From Blasia pusilla (Eukaryota > Marchantiophyta > Marchantiopsida > Blasiales), in NCBI GenBank assembly GCA_050084515.1, contig CM114271.1:44020001-44084000 (forward strand): 64,000 bases of DNA, read 5' to 3'. The notes beneath the pieces were generated by a model that worked only from the letters and a program-made list of their open reading frames with translations, ran no database searches and had not been told where the DNA came from. Positions 46,027 through 56,205 of this stretch are shown one piece after another (the stretch's first letter is position 1; every line of letters starts with the position of its first letter). Position numbers and translations under genes: made by a program.

Positions 46027-46410
46027 GTATTGTGCGCATGCACATTGCTACACAACATACATCATTATTACCAAAAAAAAAAAAACACAAGATGTCATAG
46101 TCGCTTGTGGTTGGGAGCAGATTAGCCCCCACCAACAGTTTTCCATGATGATCATTCTTAATCCTATAGCCATATAGGGAATATATGTTTCAACTTACAT
46201 CTTGAGCTATATTCAGATAGAGTGCTAGAAAGGGCATTAGAGTTAGTTGGCAGTCCAAGTGAGGTTAGAGGTTGTCTTGTAGGTGGAAGATGAGGTGGAT
46301 ATACCCATAGGGGAGGTAGATTTTCACATGGAGGGCTTAGAAGTCCACTATCTAGACAAGTCAAGGAAGACCCTAAGTGTAAGGTTGGGATGGCTGCTCA
46401 GAAAGAGCAG
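46027..46410 (+). pseudogene. family-E scraps: B terminus and gag-linker piece
   Basis: 46027-46070 is an inverted B terminus (TTGTGCGCATGCACATTGCT). 46283-46410 on the plus strand reads HYLDKSRKTLSVRLGWLLR, which matches an alternative frame of the gag-protease linker in E3 (HHLDAPRETSDVRLGWLLR). It therefore represents gag sequence. It ends GGCTGCTCAGAAAGAGCAG, where copy E5 begins. Confidence 0.6.
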
Positions 46411-46591
46411 TACATCACATATACATCACATCACTACACAACATATATTGTTGTCACCAAATGCACAACATACAAAACACACGAGATCCCATGTCAACTC
46501 ATGGAATCCACACAACGAGATGAGAAGCACCAAAATATCTCCAATAAATCAAGTGGAACTCACTCACAACAAGATCTCACAAATATGCACA

Positions 46592-46596
<5 letters not shown>

Positions 46597-46680
<84 letters not shown>
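46597..46680. repeat. (CT)42 microsatellite inside E5 segment A2
   Basis: An 84-bp pure CT run. The homologous place in E4 (62551-62563) has only a short CTCTCTGTCTCTCTCTC, showing expansion after the copies diverged. Confidence 0.95.
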
Positions 46681-46682
<2 letters not shown>

Positions 46683-47489
46683 GTCAAACCAAACCCACTC
46701 TCCTAATAAGAGGCTTGGGTTACACACACAAATCAAGGAGGATCATAGCTCCGCCGTCTTATGCCAAGAGGTTCAACAAAGAGAGAATGAGCTCTCAAGC
46801 TCTCTCTCTTGGAGATATACCCCTTTCCCTCTCCCACGCTCTCTCCACGATAACCTATGCTTGCAGGTCACCTCCTTGGCTCTCGATCTGCTGTAGCGGG
46901 TCAAGGGCCACTTCCCAAAGTGGAAATTCAACTATACCAAAAACATAAACCTAAATAGTAAGTTTCTCAATATGGCTCCAAATAAACCGAAACGAAGGGC
47001 AAACATGCTCTCTCAAGTTACCCGTGGCCTCAACATGTCATCCTCAACCTCTTGAGGCTGTCCTCCAGCATCTCCAAAGGTGCTCTACTAGATCTCGTCA
47101 ATCCATCCTAACAGACGTGATAACTATCATGCGCATACACATCGCTACACAACATACATCGTTGTAATCCAATGCACATACAAACACACACGATCCTATG
47201 CTAACTCATGGAATCCACACAATGAGATGAGAAGTACCAAAATATCTCCAATTCCCCCCTAGCTGGTGATTGGGTTCTTCTAACTCCAGATAGCCATCTA
47301 TCCCTACCTACCATGGCATATATCTATGGCACGCTAAGAGCAAAAAGGTCGGGTGCTCATGTGGCCCCATCATTAGTCACCTTCTTATCATCCATATCAT
47401 AGACGCAAGTCGGAATCTATAACTACCTACTCTATGTATATCTGGGACACATCCATTGTCCCCGAGGAATCTTAGTGAGAGGTGGCGTC

Positions 47490-47838
47490 AGACATACTAT
47501 ATGCCATCCTCTCAAACATCCATCATAGACAAGCATAGTGGTTGCACCACAGGCGGAACCACACAAGATACATCGTAAGCCCGCAGGAACTATTATTTAG
47601 CTCAGATCAACTGTATTGTCAATGTTAGGAAGATGACATGGCCCACAATTACTCACATGGTCCTTCCAAACCCTAAATCGTGTCCCTCCAATAAGAGAAC
47701 ACCTGATGGCAAAATCTCACGCTCTCTCAATGCAAGATGGTGCGCCCTACAGTCAAATCCAACGTTGTGGGTGTCGTCTACTGCAAGTAGGCATAGTCTC
47801 CATGATGAAAACTCCGGATAGTAGGTCGATAACCAAGG
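47490..47838 (-). pseudogene. E5 integrase tail and PHD relic
   Basis: Minus frame around 47770-47653 reads REREILPSGVLLLEGHDLGF, matching the integrase tail. The PHD region 47600-47490 keeps GGATGTTTGAGAGGATGGCA (the CSRGWH part) but is frameshifted. Confidence 0.65.
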
Positions 47839-47840
47839 TT

Positions 47841-48420
47841 GCACGCGGACAAAGTCCTTGTCCGTGGACATTTGTTGGTCCCGAGGATGGATATGTCCGT
47901 GCGGGCCCAAGTGCGGGCTCCATCAGCCCGCGTTGCCCTTTGCTTGCACTCGGGCCCGCGCACACCAATCAATCCGCCCTTTCCCGGCCAGTGTGCATCA
48001 TGCCCAACCCGCATCGCGGAAAAATAGGGCCACGTTGCGCCCTATGATTCATCGCTTTAGGCCTAGTCCGCATCCGGGCTCTAAGACCCGCGTACATCCT
48101 GCGCGCGGGCTTTGTGGCCCGCGACGGAGCCCGCATGCGGGCTTGGGGGGCCGTGTACAACCTTGCGAAGCCCGCCCCTCGGGCCCACGAGCCGCCTCCC
48201 TCCCCGCCCGCGGGCCCACGAGCCCTCCCTTGCCCACGTACAGCCCGCGAGGGGGCTTTGTGGCCCGCAACGAAGCCCGCATGCGGGCCCGCGAGCCTCC
48301 GCCCCCGTGCCTTCATACGGGCTTGTCGTAGCCCGTGAGCCCTGCCCCCTCAGGCCCACCGTAGCCAGCCTTAGCCTGCATACGGGCCCGCCATTCTCGC
48401 AAACTTCATGGGGACACGTG
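47841..48420. repeat. miniature-element end fused to GC-rich palindromic tract
   Basis: It starts GGTTGCACGCGGACAAAGTCC, like the left end of M1. It then changes near 47905 into a GC-rich stretch with AGCCCGCATGCGGGCT at 48128-48143, a variant at 48273-48287 and many GCCCGCG/CGCGGGC blocks, similar to 34981-35215. Long Pro/Arg/Ala-rich frames here on both strands are composition artefacts. No right terminus was identified. Confidence 0.65.
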
Positions 48421-49380
48421 GCGGCCTTGGAGTGGCTAGGGCCAAGTTCGAACTTGGCCCCAACCCCCTCCCCTCCCTTCTCCTTCCCCTTTTTCCCCTT
48501 TTGGGTAAAACCCATAAGGGATGGGCCCACAAAGGGCCCCAAAAATGTACATATGGAGGGGGGTTAAGGAGTAAATTACCTAATTATCAGTAATTTCTCC
48601 TATTTATCCATTGTTTTAGTGATATTTTGGATTTGGCTCCAAATTTTTATGGTGCCTTGATAGCTAAGGGCTTTCCCTTGGATGCCTTTTGGGAGTACTT
48701 GGATTTTATTTGGGACCAGCTTGGATATTTACGCTCCCTCCAATCGACTCCATATTAGGTGAGTGTTTGTGAGTGTGGAAATCTCTTGTTTCACTAAACT
48801 TGTTTGGTGATTTTGAGATTTCCGATTCATAGACCCAAGTTTTTTTACTTGTTTCATTGGTTCTCCTTAGCACATCAGGGATGTGGAGGTGATCAAGTAA
48901 CCTTGTCTAAACACGCCTATATCTACCTATTCCCTTTGAAAGCCCAACCCTAAACTTCCATCATTCACGCGCTCGTATATTCTGAGCCATTTTTTTAGCA
49001 TCTCACGTCATTCTCTTTTTGGTATTTTCTTATCTCCACCCGTACATTTCTTTCCTTTGTATTTTTTAAGATATTCTTATCTTCTTCATCCGAGGGAAAT
49101 ATCTAGTGGGGCTTGGTCATCGAGAGCGGGAGAGAACCGAAATGAATCCAACATCGGTGCCAAGAGGCAAAAAGCAACTCTGAGGAATGATTTCAACATG
49201 AAGATGAATGGCAACCACCGATTCAAGGCCTGGTCGCAGTTTGCAGCAGAGCGACCAAACTCCCTTGAGGCACACTTGTGCGTGAGGGCGGTGGTCCTCC
49301 ATCCCTACCCGAATCATATGGCCACGGTGGAGATAACCATGTACTCCATGAACACATAAGTATCCTGAAACTTTCTTTCC
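48421..49380. other. unassigned sequence, weak ORF 49057-49359
   Basis: The 100-residue plus frame (HRFKAWSQFAAERPNSLEAH) has balanced composition but no recognised domain. The rest is non-coding in appearance. Confidence 0.3.
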
Positions 49381-49393
49381 TGAAAATGAACCG

Positions 49394-50520
49394 GTTTCAA
49401 CTCGTCGGACTCTGACGGGTTGGTTAACCCATGTAAAATCAAGTAATCGTTAACAATAGTTGCAACCCGTCAGAAGTCGACGGGTTGCGAGAGGAAGAAC
49501 TTGGTGCCGTATTTGCAATCCGTCGCAGTGTGACGGATTCCTTTTGCTCTCTATTGAGTTTCTTGGCAGTCCGTCGGAGTCCGACGGGTTGCACAATCTC
49601 AAGTGTAGCCAACCCATTAGGACAAGCCCTGCAACCCATCAAAATCCGACGGGTTGCACATTCAAGAGAAGGTCTGGTTTGAGTGGTCGATCATGCAACC
49701 CGGCTATGGTTGCACATAAACAGAAAAGTCCTTCCTAAGGACGGACATAAGGACGGACATGGATAGACATAAGTCCACGGACACAGACTTTATCCATATG
49801 CAACCTTGAACCCGTCGGACTTTGACGGGTAGCATGATCTTTATGAAATGAGTCTTGCTTGGGGTTTTTGTGCAACCTGTCGGTCTCTGACGGATTGCAA
49901 AGCCATGCAAACCCAGACCTTCCGTAAAGAAAATTCAACTCGTCGGTCCGACGGGTTGCAAAACACTCAAACCAGGCCCTTTCCTACCTCATATGCAACC
50001 CAGCCAACTCTGATGGGTTGCAAACCACTCAAAACAGGGCCTTTACTACCTCATATGTAAGCGGTCGGACTCCGACGGGTTGCAATCCACTCAAACTAGG
50101 GCCTTTCCTACCGCATATGCAACCCGTTGGACTCCAACGGGTTGCAGGGTCAATCAAACTCGGCAACACTACAACAGGATGCAGGGTCAACACTAAAATT
50201 TGTGCAACCCACCGGACTCTGACCGGTTGCAAAATATAAAACTTGCGTTAGAATTTTGAACCCGAATGCAAACATATTACTCGGTGTGGGTGGCTTTGCA
50301 ACCCGTCGGTTTCCGACGGATTGAATTTTTGAATTTACTTGACTCGAGGTGCAACCCGTCGGACTCCTCCGGGTTGCAACCCAACCCGGATGGACTCGAA
50401 TGCAAACCGTCTGTTTCCAACGGATTGCACCGAGGAAGCTCTTGGAGCAACCTGTCGGACTCCGACGGGTTGCCAATAGTTGTTCATGTGCTTCCAACCC
50501 GTCGGAAACCGACGGCTTGC
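49394..50520. repeat. array of ~18 short palindromes (CAACCCGTCGG...CCGACGGGTTG)
   Basis: Imperfect inverted repeats of about 26-28 bp occur near 49396, 49460, 49516, 49567, 49630, 49809, 49872, 49937, 49995, 50058, 50117, 50202, 50298, 50350, 50400, 50448 and 50490. The consensus is GCAACCCGTCGG, ACT, CCGACGGGTTGC. Spacers of 20-70 bp vary. Some neighbours share ACTCAAAC.AGGGCCTTT.CTACC between palindromes at 49970-50110, showing local tandem duplication. Arm changes are often mirrored (GTTGGACTCCAAC at 50124). No ORF fits. Confidence 0.85.
49697..49816 (-). mobile_element. 104-bp miniature element M4 inside the palindrome array
   Basis: 49705-49808 starts TATGGTTGCACATAAAC and ends TATGCAACCTTG. 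It is flanked by AACCCGGC (49697-49704) and AACCCGTC (49809-49816), an 8-bp duplication with one mismatch. It is an internally deleted relative of M1-M3 in reverse orientation that landed in one of the palindromes. Confidence 0.8.
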
Positions 50521-50610
50521 TAGTTGTAAATATTCTTACTTCTCGTTGATGGTTGCCACATTGTGTCTGAAGGGAATGTTACCCATCACTGGATCTAAGA
50601 ATGCGACCTA

Positions 50611-51168
50611 GTGAGGAAGGTTCTTACAACGCACCCATCGCAATACAAAGGATTCCTAGGAGAGGAGTTGGTGGATGAGACGCTCACAAAAGGATCACAA
50701 ATCAAAAAGAAGACTTGGGCCAATACATTCATTTCCCAAGATGCAGCTATTACAATACTTTGCAGGTCGAAAATCCAGGCGGTGAAAAGAAGCGCGACAT
50801 TGGAGCTAGAGCGGAGAGGGAATGTTTTGGCTTTTGAGAGATCCATGCTCATTCAAGTTGTGGTATCGACGGCGACAAGGTACCTTGCGAGCAAGATGCA
50901 GGGGTACATCGTCGTCCTCAACCTCGAGCTCGGGCCCAACTTCTACAAAGAGTTGAAGGCCATAATCAAGCGGCAAAAGAAGAGGGAAGAGGATCCCCAT
51001 ACAAGGAATGTAGAGAAGGTGTCTTTGGATAGAGGTCACCACTTTGCCCTCTCAAGGATTTCAAAATTCAGGCGGATCCGACTCATGAAGATCACTCTAG
51101 AGAGAACGAAGGCAGAGAAAAAATTGGCACATCATCCCTCAAGGGTGTTGGACCCAATCATCTCCTAG
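50611..51168 (+). CDS. 185-residue hypothetical ORF
   Basis: The frame is Lys/Arg-rich and helical in look (KKTWANTFISQDAAITILC, ELKAIIKRQKKREEDP, LERTKAEKKLAHHPS). I recognise no family. Sequence to 51530 continues coding-like in other frames (KKAEELQDQAAESFRHRAVQ), so a longer decayed gene is possible. It begins right after the palindrome array and ends near the inverted gag of E3. A captured gene or unknown transposon protein is as likely as a host gene. Confidence 0.3.
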   Translation: MRKVLTTHPSQYKGFLGEELVDETLTKGSQIKKKTWANTFISQDAAITILCRSKIQAVKRSATLELERRGNVLAFERSMLIQVVVSTATRYLASKMQGYIVVLNLELGPNFYKELKAIIKRQKKREEDPHTRNVEKVSLDRGHHFALSRISKFRRIRLMKITLERTKAEKKLAHHPSRVLDPIIS

Positions 51169-51573
51169 TGGCTGCAAGAGTGGTCCTTCTGGGATGCCTT
51201 GTGCTTGGTGGGAAAGTTAGTGATTGAATGCCTTCAAGCCGACCTGCAGAGAATTCAGCCGGTTTGCGGAGGAGGCTAGCCTCAAATTGGCGGAGGAGTT
51301 CAAATTTTGGTTGAATGATATCCAAGATAAGCCAGCAGAGATCCCGGGGTTCAAGATGATGTTCAAGAGCCACAGTCTGCCATAGGGGGATGTCGACGAG
51401 GAGATTGGAGACCCGAAGAAACGAGACTTTGTAAGAAAGCAGAGGAGCTTCAAGATCAAGCTGCCGAATCATTCCGCCATCGAGCTGTGCAAAAGATGGT
51501 GTTCAGATTCTTGACCTCCTATGTGAACGCAAGAACATGAAGGAAGTTCTCAGCGGCACTCCCGGGCGAATCC

Positions 51574-52830
51574 TCACCACGACCTCCTGTCGGGTGATAT
51601 ACTGTGTGGTACTCGCTCCACATCGGCTCTCGTCAAGCCCAATCCTCTGAATGACGCTTTCCCCAACATCAAGGGTTGCGCTCTTGAATCCAACAAGACG
51701 CGCTGCGGACTAAAAGCTCTACCTCCATGACTCACCAACTGGAAGACCTCTCCTCGGTTATCCAGCAACACAACACTAGGAGAAGCCATGCCACGCTCTA
51801 TCGCGGGTCTAGCGGGCATCTCCGCCATCCTAGCAGCCGCAGCCTGCCATGAATCTGACGTGGACGGCCCGAGCATCTGCTCCAAGGGCAGGTCCATCAC
51901 CTCCTCTGCAATCACCTCTGAACGTGATGCAAGAACTCCAACTCCGCGCTCACATAGTGAAGCGGCCAGCCGAAAAGCCTCGGCGGGCATACCCCCCAAC
52001 GTCATAACATCGGAAGCAGAAAATAAAGGAGTGCGGTACACAACGATGGCCGCCCCCAACAACATGCTCGACACATGCCCCTCCTGAGCATCAACAATAG
52101 GATTTGTCGCACTTGCTTCTCCCATCGCCCTCCGTGCCTGCACACCAACAACATCACCAACTCTCCAGGAACTTTGATGAGGACCCATCGATGGGGTCCT
52201 CATCGCTTCGGACAACGTGAAAGACTGAGGAAGCCTAGTCTGTCTTCTGGCTTCCCCTTGCTGTGGATCCAACTCTGCGGCGGCCTCCATCTGGGCAACC
52301 CCGCACATCCATCCAGGATCCTCCAGATCTCTGGCTGCTCCATATGATGTCGATGCCACGGATCCGGCATCGGGTAACCTCAATGCCATAGCGGCAATCT
52401 GCTCCTGTAGCTGCTGTATCTGAGTAGCCATCCCAGCCTCACGTCTGACGTCTCCCTCGGCGCGTCTAAGTGGTGGTACTCTACCTCCTCCACGGGCAGC
52501 TCCACCACCCTGTCGGGCAACTCTAGCTCCTCGTCCCCCAACAGGACCACCTGGTGCACGATCTCTAGGCCCACCCAGACCGGCTATTCGCTCTGGTGCC
52601 CTCTGTGGCCCTCGGTCCGGACGTAACTCAAGATGTAAGCTGAAACACCTGGCGCGTGTATGACCATACCTCTCACAATAGTCACACTGATAACCTCCTG
52701 GTGCAGCACCATCTCCTCCTCCATGCTGAGGCACACGTCCATGACCCTGACGAGTGCAATCGCGTTGATGATGGGCTCCACCACATGACCAACAAGGAAT
52801 AGTAGGCGGCTGCTGCTGAGCCGCATATCC
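51574..52830 (-). pseudogene. E3 gag zinc knuckles, linker and protease, inverted
   Basis: The minus frame 52857-51574 is open for 427 codons. Both knuckles are complete: CWSCGGAHHQRDC and CDYCERYGHTRARC. An Arg/Gly-rich linker and a short coiled segment (MATQIQQLQEQIAAMALRL) follow, then FSASDVMTLGGMPAEAFRL and the protease-like VVLLDNRGEVFQLVS with LLDSRAQPLMLGKAS. As in E1, Arg replaces the Gly of D-S-G-A. The rest of E3 pol is on the plus strand from about 52835, so this block is inverted relative to it. It is the best-preserved copy of this region in the window. Confidence 0.85.
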
Positions 52831-53180
52831 TACAGATGAGTCCGTGGTGCGCGCCAAGGCGATAGTGACTGATGCAGAGTCCTACGACGTCTTGGTTGGT
52901 GGAGCAGTGTTATACCCGATGGGGTTTTCCCTGGATTACTGGGAGGAGTCAGCGTCCTACAGACCAGGATGGCAGTCAGATGATGGGCGCCTTAGCTCAT
53001 TACCCGTTTGATTCACAGGTGCAGTGATCGAGCAACGGCCACGAGAGATGGCGACCTTAGCAGCATTTAGCAGTGCCATCACTTGGCCTAGTGATTTGAT
53101 TGAGGGACATGTCCATGTAGAGGATACTCCCGTTCCTGACATTTCTATGGAGAGGAGTGTTATGGTAGCTGCATCATTCT

Positions 53181-54292
53181 GTGGAGGAGAGGTTCGGTGT
53201 GGGGCTCAACCGAGGAGCTTCAACGATTGGCGTGATGAGCACGCCAGCATCAAGCGTGGGGAGCGAGGCGTTTGCACCAGAGCGTGACGGGTTTGAGGAA
53301 CCCGAGGTAGCAGGGAGTGCTACAATGACACCCTTGGATACCACACCCATTGTGTGGTGTACCCCGGAGGAGGGTATTCGAATGTTAGATCTCTTTGGAG
53401 GGATTAGCACCGGGTTAGCTGTTGTTTTGCAGGCAGGAGTGCGAGTACAGCAGTACCTGTATGTGGAGAGTGATGATGTTGCGAGGCGCGTCTCACTACG
53501 ACATGTGGCACAATTACGCCACGTTTTCCCGACTTATTATCATGCGTCCCGCACAGACACGGTACCGAGTTCCCACCTGAGGATATTTTGTTGTTGGGGG
53601 CGCAGAACTTAGAGCGGGTAGGGACCATTGATTTGGTCATTGCCGGTTGGCCATGTCAGGGCCAATTGAGTGTTGGACGAGGCACCAGGTTGGTTGACAC
53701 TCGGTCCAGGTTGTTTTGGGAGATGTTGAGGGTCTTACGGCAGTTGCAAGAGCACGGCCTCTCGTTCCGTCTACATTCGAGAATGTGCCGATCTTAGGAG
53801 ACTCCAGGTCACGGGTGGTGACGAGTGCTCATCAGGTGCGTGCCTGGATCGGCCCAGCAGTGTTCTTGGATGCGGCGAGTGTAGGTTCTAGAGCCCATCG
53901 CCCTGCGTCTATGGTGGACCAACTTGGTGCCCCATGCGGTGTTATGGAGGGTGTATGCGAGAGTGGAGCGCCCCTCCCATTTGTTAGTGGATTCCATTCT
54001 GGATCCAGGTCGTCGATCATAGGCAGTGAGGCACGATGATCGACCACCGTTGACTGTGGTAAATAGGGTAGGCAGGCCGCGGGCAGCCTTGCCCACGTTT
54101 GTGAGTTTTCCTGCTTCCTATGCATACAAGGAGGCCGGTATTGGCTTGGTTTGGGATGACCAGGTTCAGCGGTTGGTGGAGCCCAACGCCGACGAGAGAG
54201 AGCGAGCAATGGGATTTCCCACAGGAGTGACGGCAGTACCATCAGTGTCAGAGGCATCACTACGCCATGTCTTGGGTCAGCGATGGACCTGA
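53181..54292 (+). pseudogene. E3 cytosine-5 DNA methyltransferase, frameshifted
   Basis: Motif I LDLFGGISTGLAVVL is near 53385, motif IV AGWPCQGQLS has catalytic Cys codon 53654-53656, motif VI FENVPILGD is near 53776, motif VIII GSRAHRP is near 53886, and the C-terminal ERAMGFPTGVTAV and LRHVLGQ are near 54205-54280. At least three frameshifts (near 53540, 53760 and 53900-54020) separate them. Residues match E1 closely, so the enzyme was an ancestral part of the family and not a one-off capture. Confidence 0.85.
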
Positions 54293-54657
54293 ATCGCTTG
54301 ACATGGATCCTCGCTTGGGAGTGGCCGAGCGGCGTCGTATGAGATCGCGACAGATCCACAGGGTTGCGCAGTGAGCCCCATGCCTACCGAGATGGTGGAG
54401 GTAGTGGCTGGGGGCGAGACCCGAGGAGATCTACGCACCAGGGGAGATCGGGAGAGACACCCTTGGACTTCTTGGGATGTTTTGCAAGTACGCAAGGAGA
54501 TGATAGCCACAAAGATCGGCGTGGTTTGGGCCTTTCGACGTGGAGAAGATCGAGTTTGCGATTGGTCGCAAGAGAGCGGCCGAGTGTTGTTGTTCGAGAC
54601 GGGGTTGCACCATAGCAACCATCGATACCCGCTCTGGAGAGTCCTACCGTAGTCACG

Positions 54658-55650
54658 ATGGAGACTTGGGAGCCAGATATGGGCCCTAAGTTGACAGGAG
54701 GAGAGTGGCGCCGAATACATCAGTTCCCCAGGAGTTATAGGAGCTGTTTTGCGTTTAGCATGGAGGATTTGGGTACGCTCAAGGGACCGGGGATCTGCAT
54801 TGAGTTGTCGAGTGATATGCCGATCTTCCGACGACCCTACAGGCACAGTGATATGGAGAGGGCTCTGATTCAGAGTAGGAGCCAGGACTTGGTCGGAGCA
54901 GGACTAGTGGAGATGTCGCATGGGGAGTATGCATCTGCCACTGTCATGCGCGCCAAGAAGGATGTGCATGGCAATTGGACGGATATGCGGATGTGTGGGG
55001 ATTACCGACCTATCAATCGGCAGACGAAGTCCGATAGGTATGCCATGCCCACCCCTGAGGAGATCTTTGATGCGATTGGTCACGCAAAGGTCTTCAGTTC
55101 ATTGGATTTGCGAGCCGGATACCATCAGTTGCCTATCACATTGGAGGACAGGAAGAAGACGGTATTTTGGGGCATCAATCCTCACGGGAAGGATTGTTTG
55201 TACCAGTGGCGGTTCTTACCATTTGGGTTAAAGAACGCCCCATCTGAGTTTCAGAGGGTCATGGATAGGATCTTGGCTGGTCTGGATTTTGCTAGGTGTT
55301 ATATTGATGACATCATAGTCTTTAGCGCCACGGTTGAGGAGCATGAGCAACATCTAGAGGAGGTGTTTCGACGATTGCAATTACATGGGCTGAAGCTACA
55401 TCCAGGCAAGTGCAAGTTCTTCTACGACCAGATTGAGTACTTGGGTCATACGATATACCCAGGGGGCCTTGGTGTTCAGCAGACGAAGGTAGAGGCTATC
55501 TCACGTATTCCACGCCCTACAGATGTGAGCCGTGTTCGCGCATTCATGGGATTGGCGAACTTCTATCGGCGATACGTTAAGGGATTCAGATTCGATTATG
55601 CGCTGACCTTGCGACCAAGGTGGATCACGAGTGGCACTTTGGGGGGATGA
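54658..55650 (+). CDS. E3 reverse transcriptase, open
   Basis: A 330-residue uninterrupted frame starting METWEPDMGPKLTGGEWRR. The order is an N-terminal lead (IFRRPYRHSDMERALI), palm motifs (WTDMRMCGDYRPINRQT, FSSLDLRAGYHQLPI, FLPFGLKNAPSEFQRVM), catalytic CYIDDIIVF, and thumb (LHPGKCKFFYDQIEYLGH, FMGLANFYRRYVKGF). This is a complete Ty3/gypsy RT. A small frameshift just after 55590 (FDYALTLRPRW in place of the expected A-x-L-x-x-L run) cuts it from RNase H. In the family polyprotein it follows the methyltransferase directly. Confidence 0.93.
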   Translation: METWEPDMGPKLTGGEWRRIHQFPRSYRSCFAFSMEDLGTLKGPGICIELSSDMPIFRRPYRHSDMERALIQSRSQDLVGAGLVEMSHGEYASATVMRAKKDVHGNWTDMRMCGDYRPINRQTKSDRYAMPTPEEIFDAIGHAKVFSSLDLRAGYHQLPITLEDRKKTVFWGINPHGKDCLYQWRFLPFGLKNAPSEFQRVMDRILAGLDFARCYIDDIIVFSATVEEHEQHLEEVFRRLQLHGLKLHPGKCKFFYDQIEYLGHTIYPGGLGVQQTKVEAISRIPRPTDVSRVRAFMGLANFYRRYVKGFRFDYALTLRPRWITSGTLGG

Positions 55651-56205
55651 GCAGGAGCGAGCATTTCAGATTGCTCAGGATAGGTTGACGTCCGCACCCA
55701 TCTTGAGGAGACCGATCAGGGGGCGTCCTTTCCAATTGCACACAGATTGGAGCATGTTGGGGCTTGGAGCGGTGCTCACCCAACATGATGATGAGGGTAG
55801 AGAGTTCGTAGTGGCTTACGCTAGCTCCTGAACAACGCTGCAGAGGCAAAGTACAGCTCGTATGAGGGTGAGTGCTTGGCTGCGGTGTGGGCTGTCGTGC
55901 ATTTCAGGTGTTACTTATTCGGAAATCCCTTTACCATCATCACTGATCATCAACCACTGAAGTGGTTGATGGAGTCCGACAAGCTTACAGGGAAGCTTGC
56001 GAGATGGGCTCTGTTGTTGCAGGAGTATGATTTTCAGGTGGTACATAGACCTGGGACGCTCAACCAGGATGCAGATGGGTTGAGTCGTAACCCATGCCCG
56101 AGTCAGCAAGATGCGACTGGAGCTCGATGGCATGGAGAGAGTGATGATGAGTCGGTGCCAGGATGGCACGCGTCAGCCTATTTAGGCATGTTGGCGTATG
56201 GATAG
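55631..56205 (+). pseudogene. E3 RNase H
   Basis: Frame 55631-55831 (PIRGRPFQLHTDWSMLGLGA, EFVVAYAS) is followed by a frameshift, then 55876-56205 (ITDHQPLKWLMESDK, QVVHRPGTLNQDADGLSR). All four acidic positions are visible across the two frames. A TAG at 56203-56205 replaces a CAG present in E1 (16008-16010). Confidence 0.85.

Larger units (their letters stand above)
46411..47838 (-). mobile_element. family-E copy E5, 3' end, minus strand
   Basis: In sense (right to left): integrase tail (47838-47640), PHD relic (about 47600-47490), 3' untranslated part, polypurine tract (47253-47262), B1 (about 47124-47252), A2 (46544-47122) and B2 (46411-46543). A2 contains an 84-bp CT tract (46597-46680) and is of the same type as in X and E4. 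The right edge at 47838 meets a miniature-element-like sequence. Confidence 0.8.

Noticed and set aside
47858-48567. Several 75-157 residue ORFs on both strands
   Set aside because: They overlap in many frames and are Pro/Arg/Ala/Gly-rich because of the GC-rich palindromic tract.
49394-50520. CRISPR-like regularly spaced palindromic repeats
   Set aside because: Repeats are too diverged, spacers vary from about 20 to 100 bp and partly share sequence, there are no cas genes, and the context is eukaryotic.
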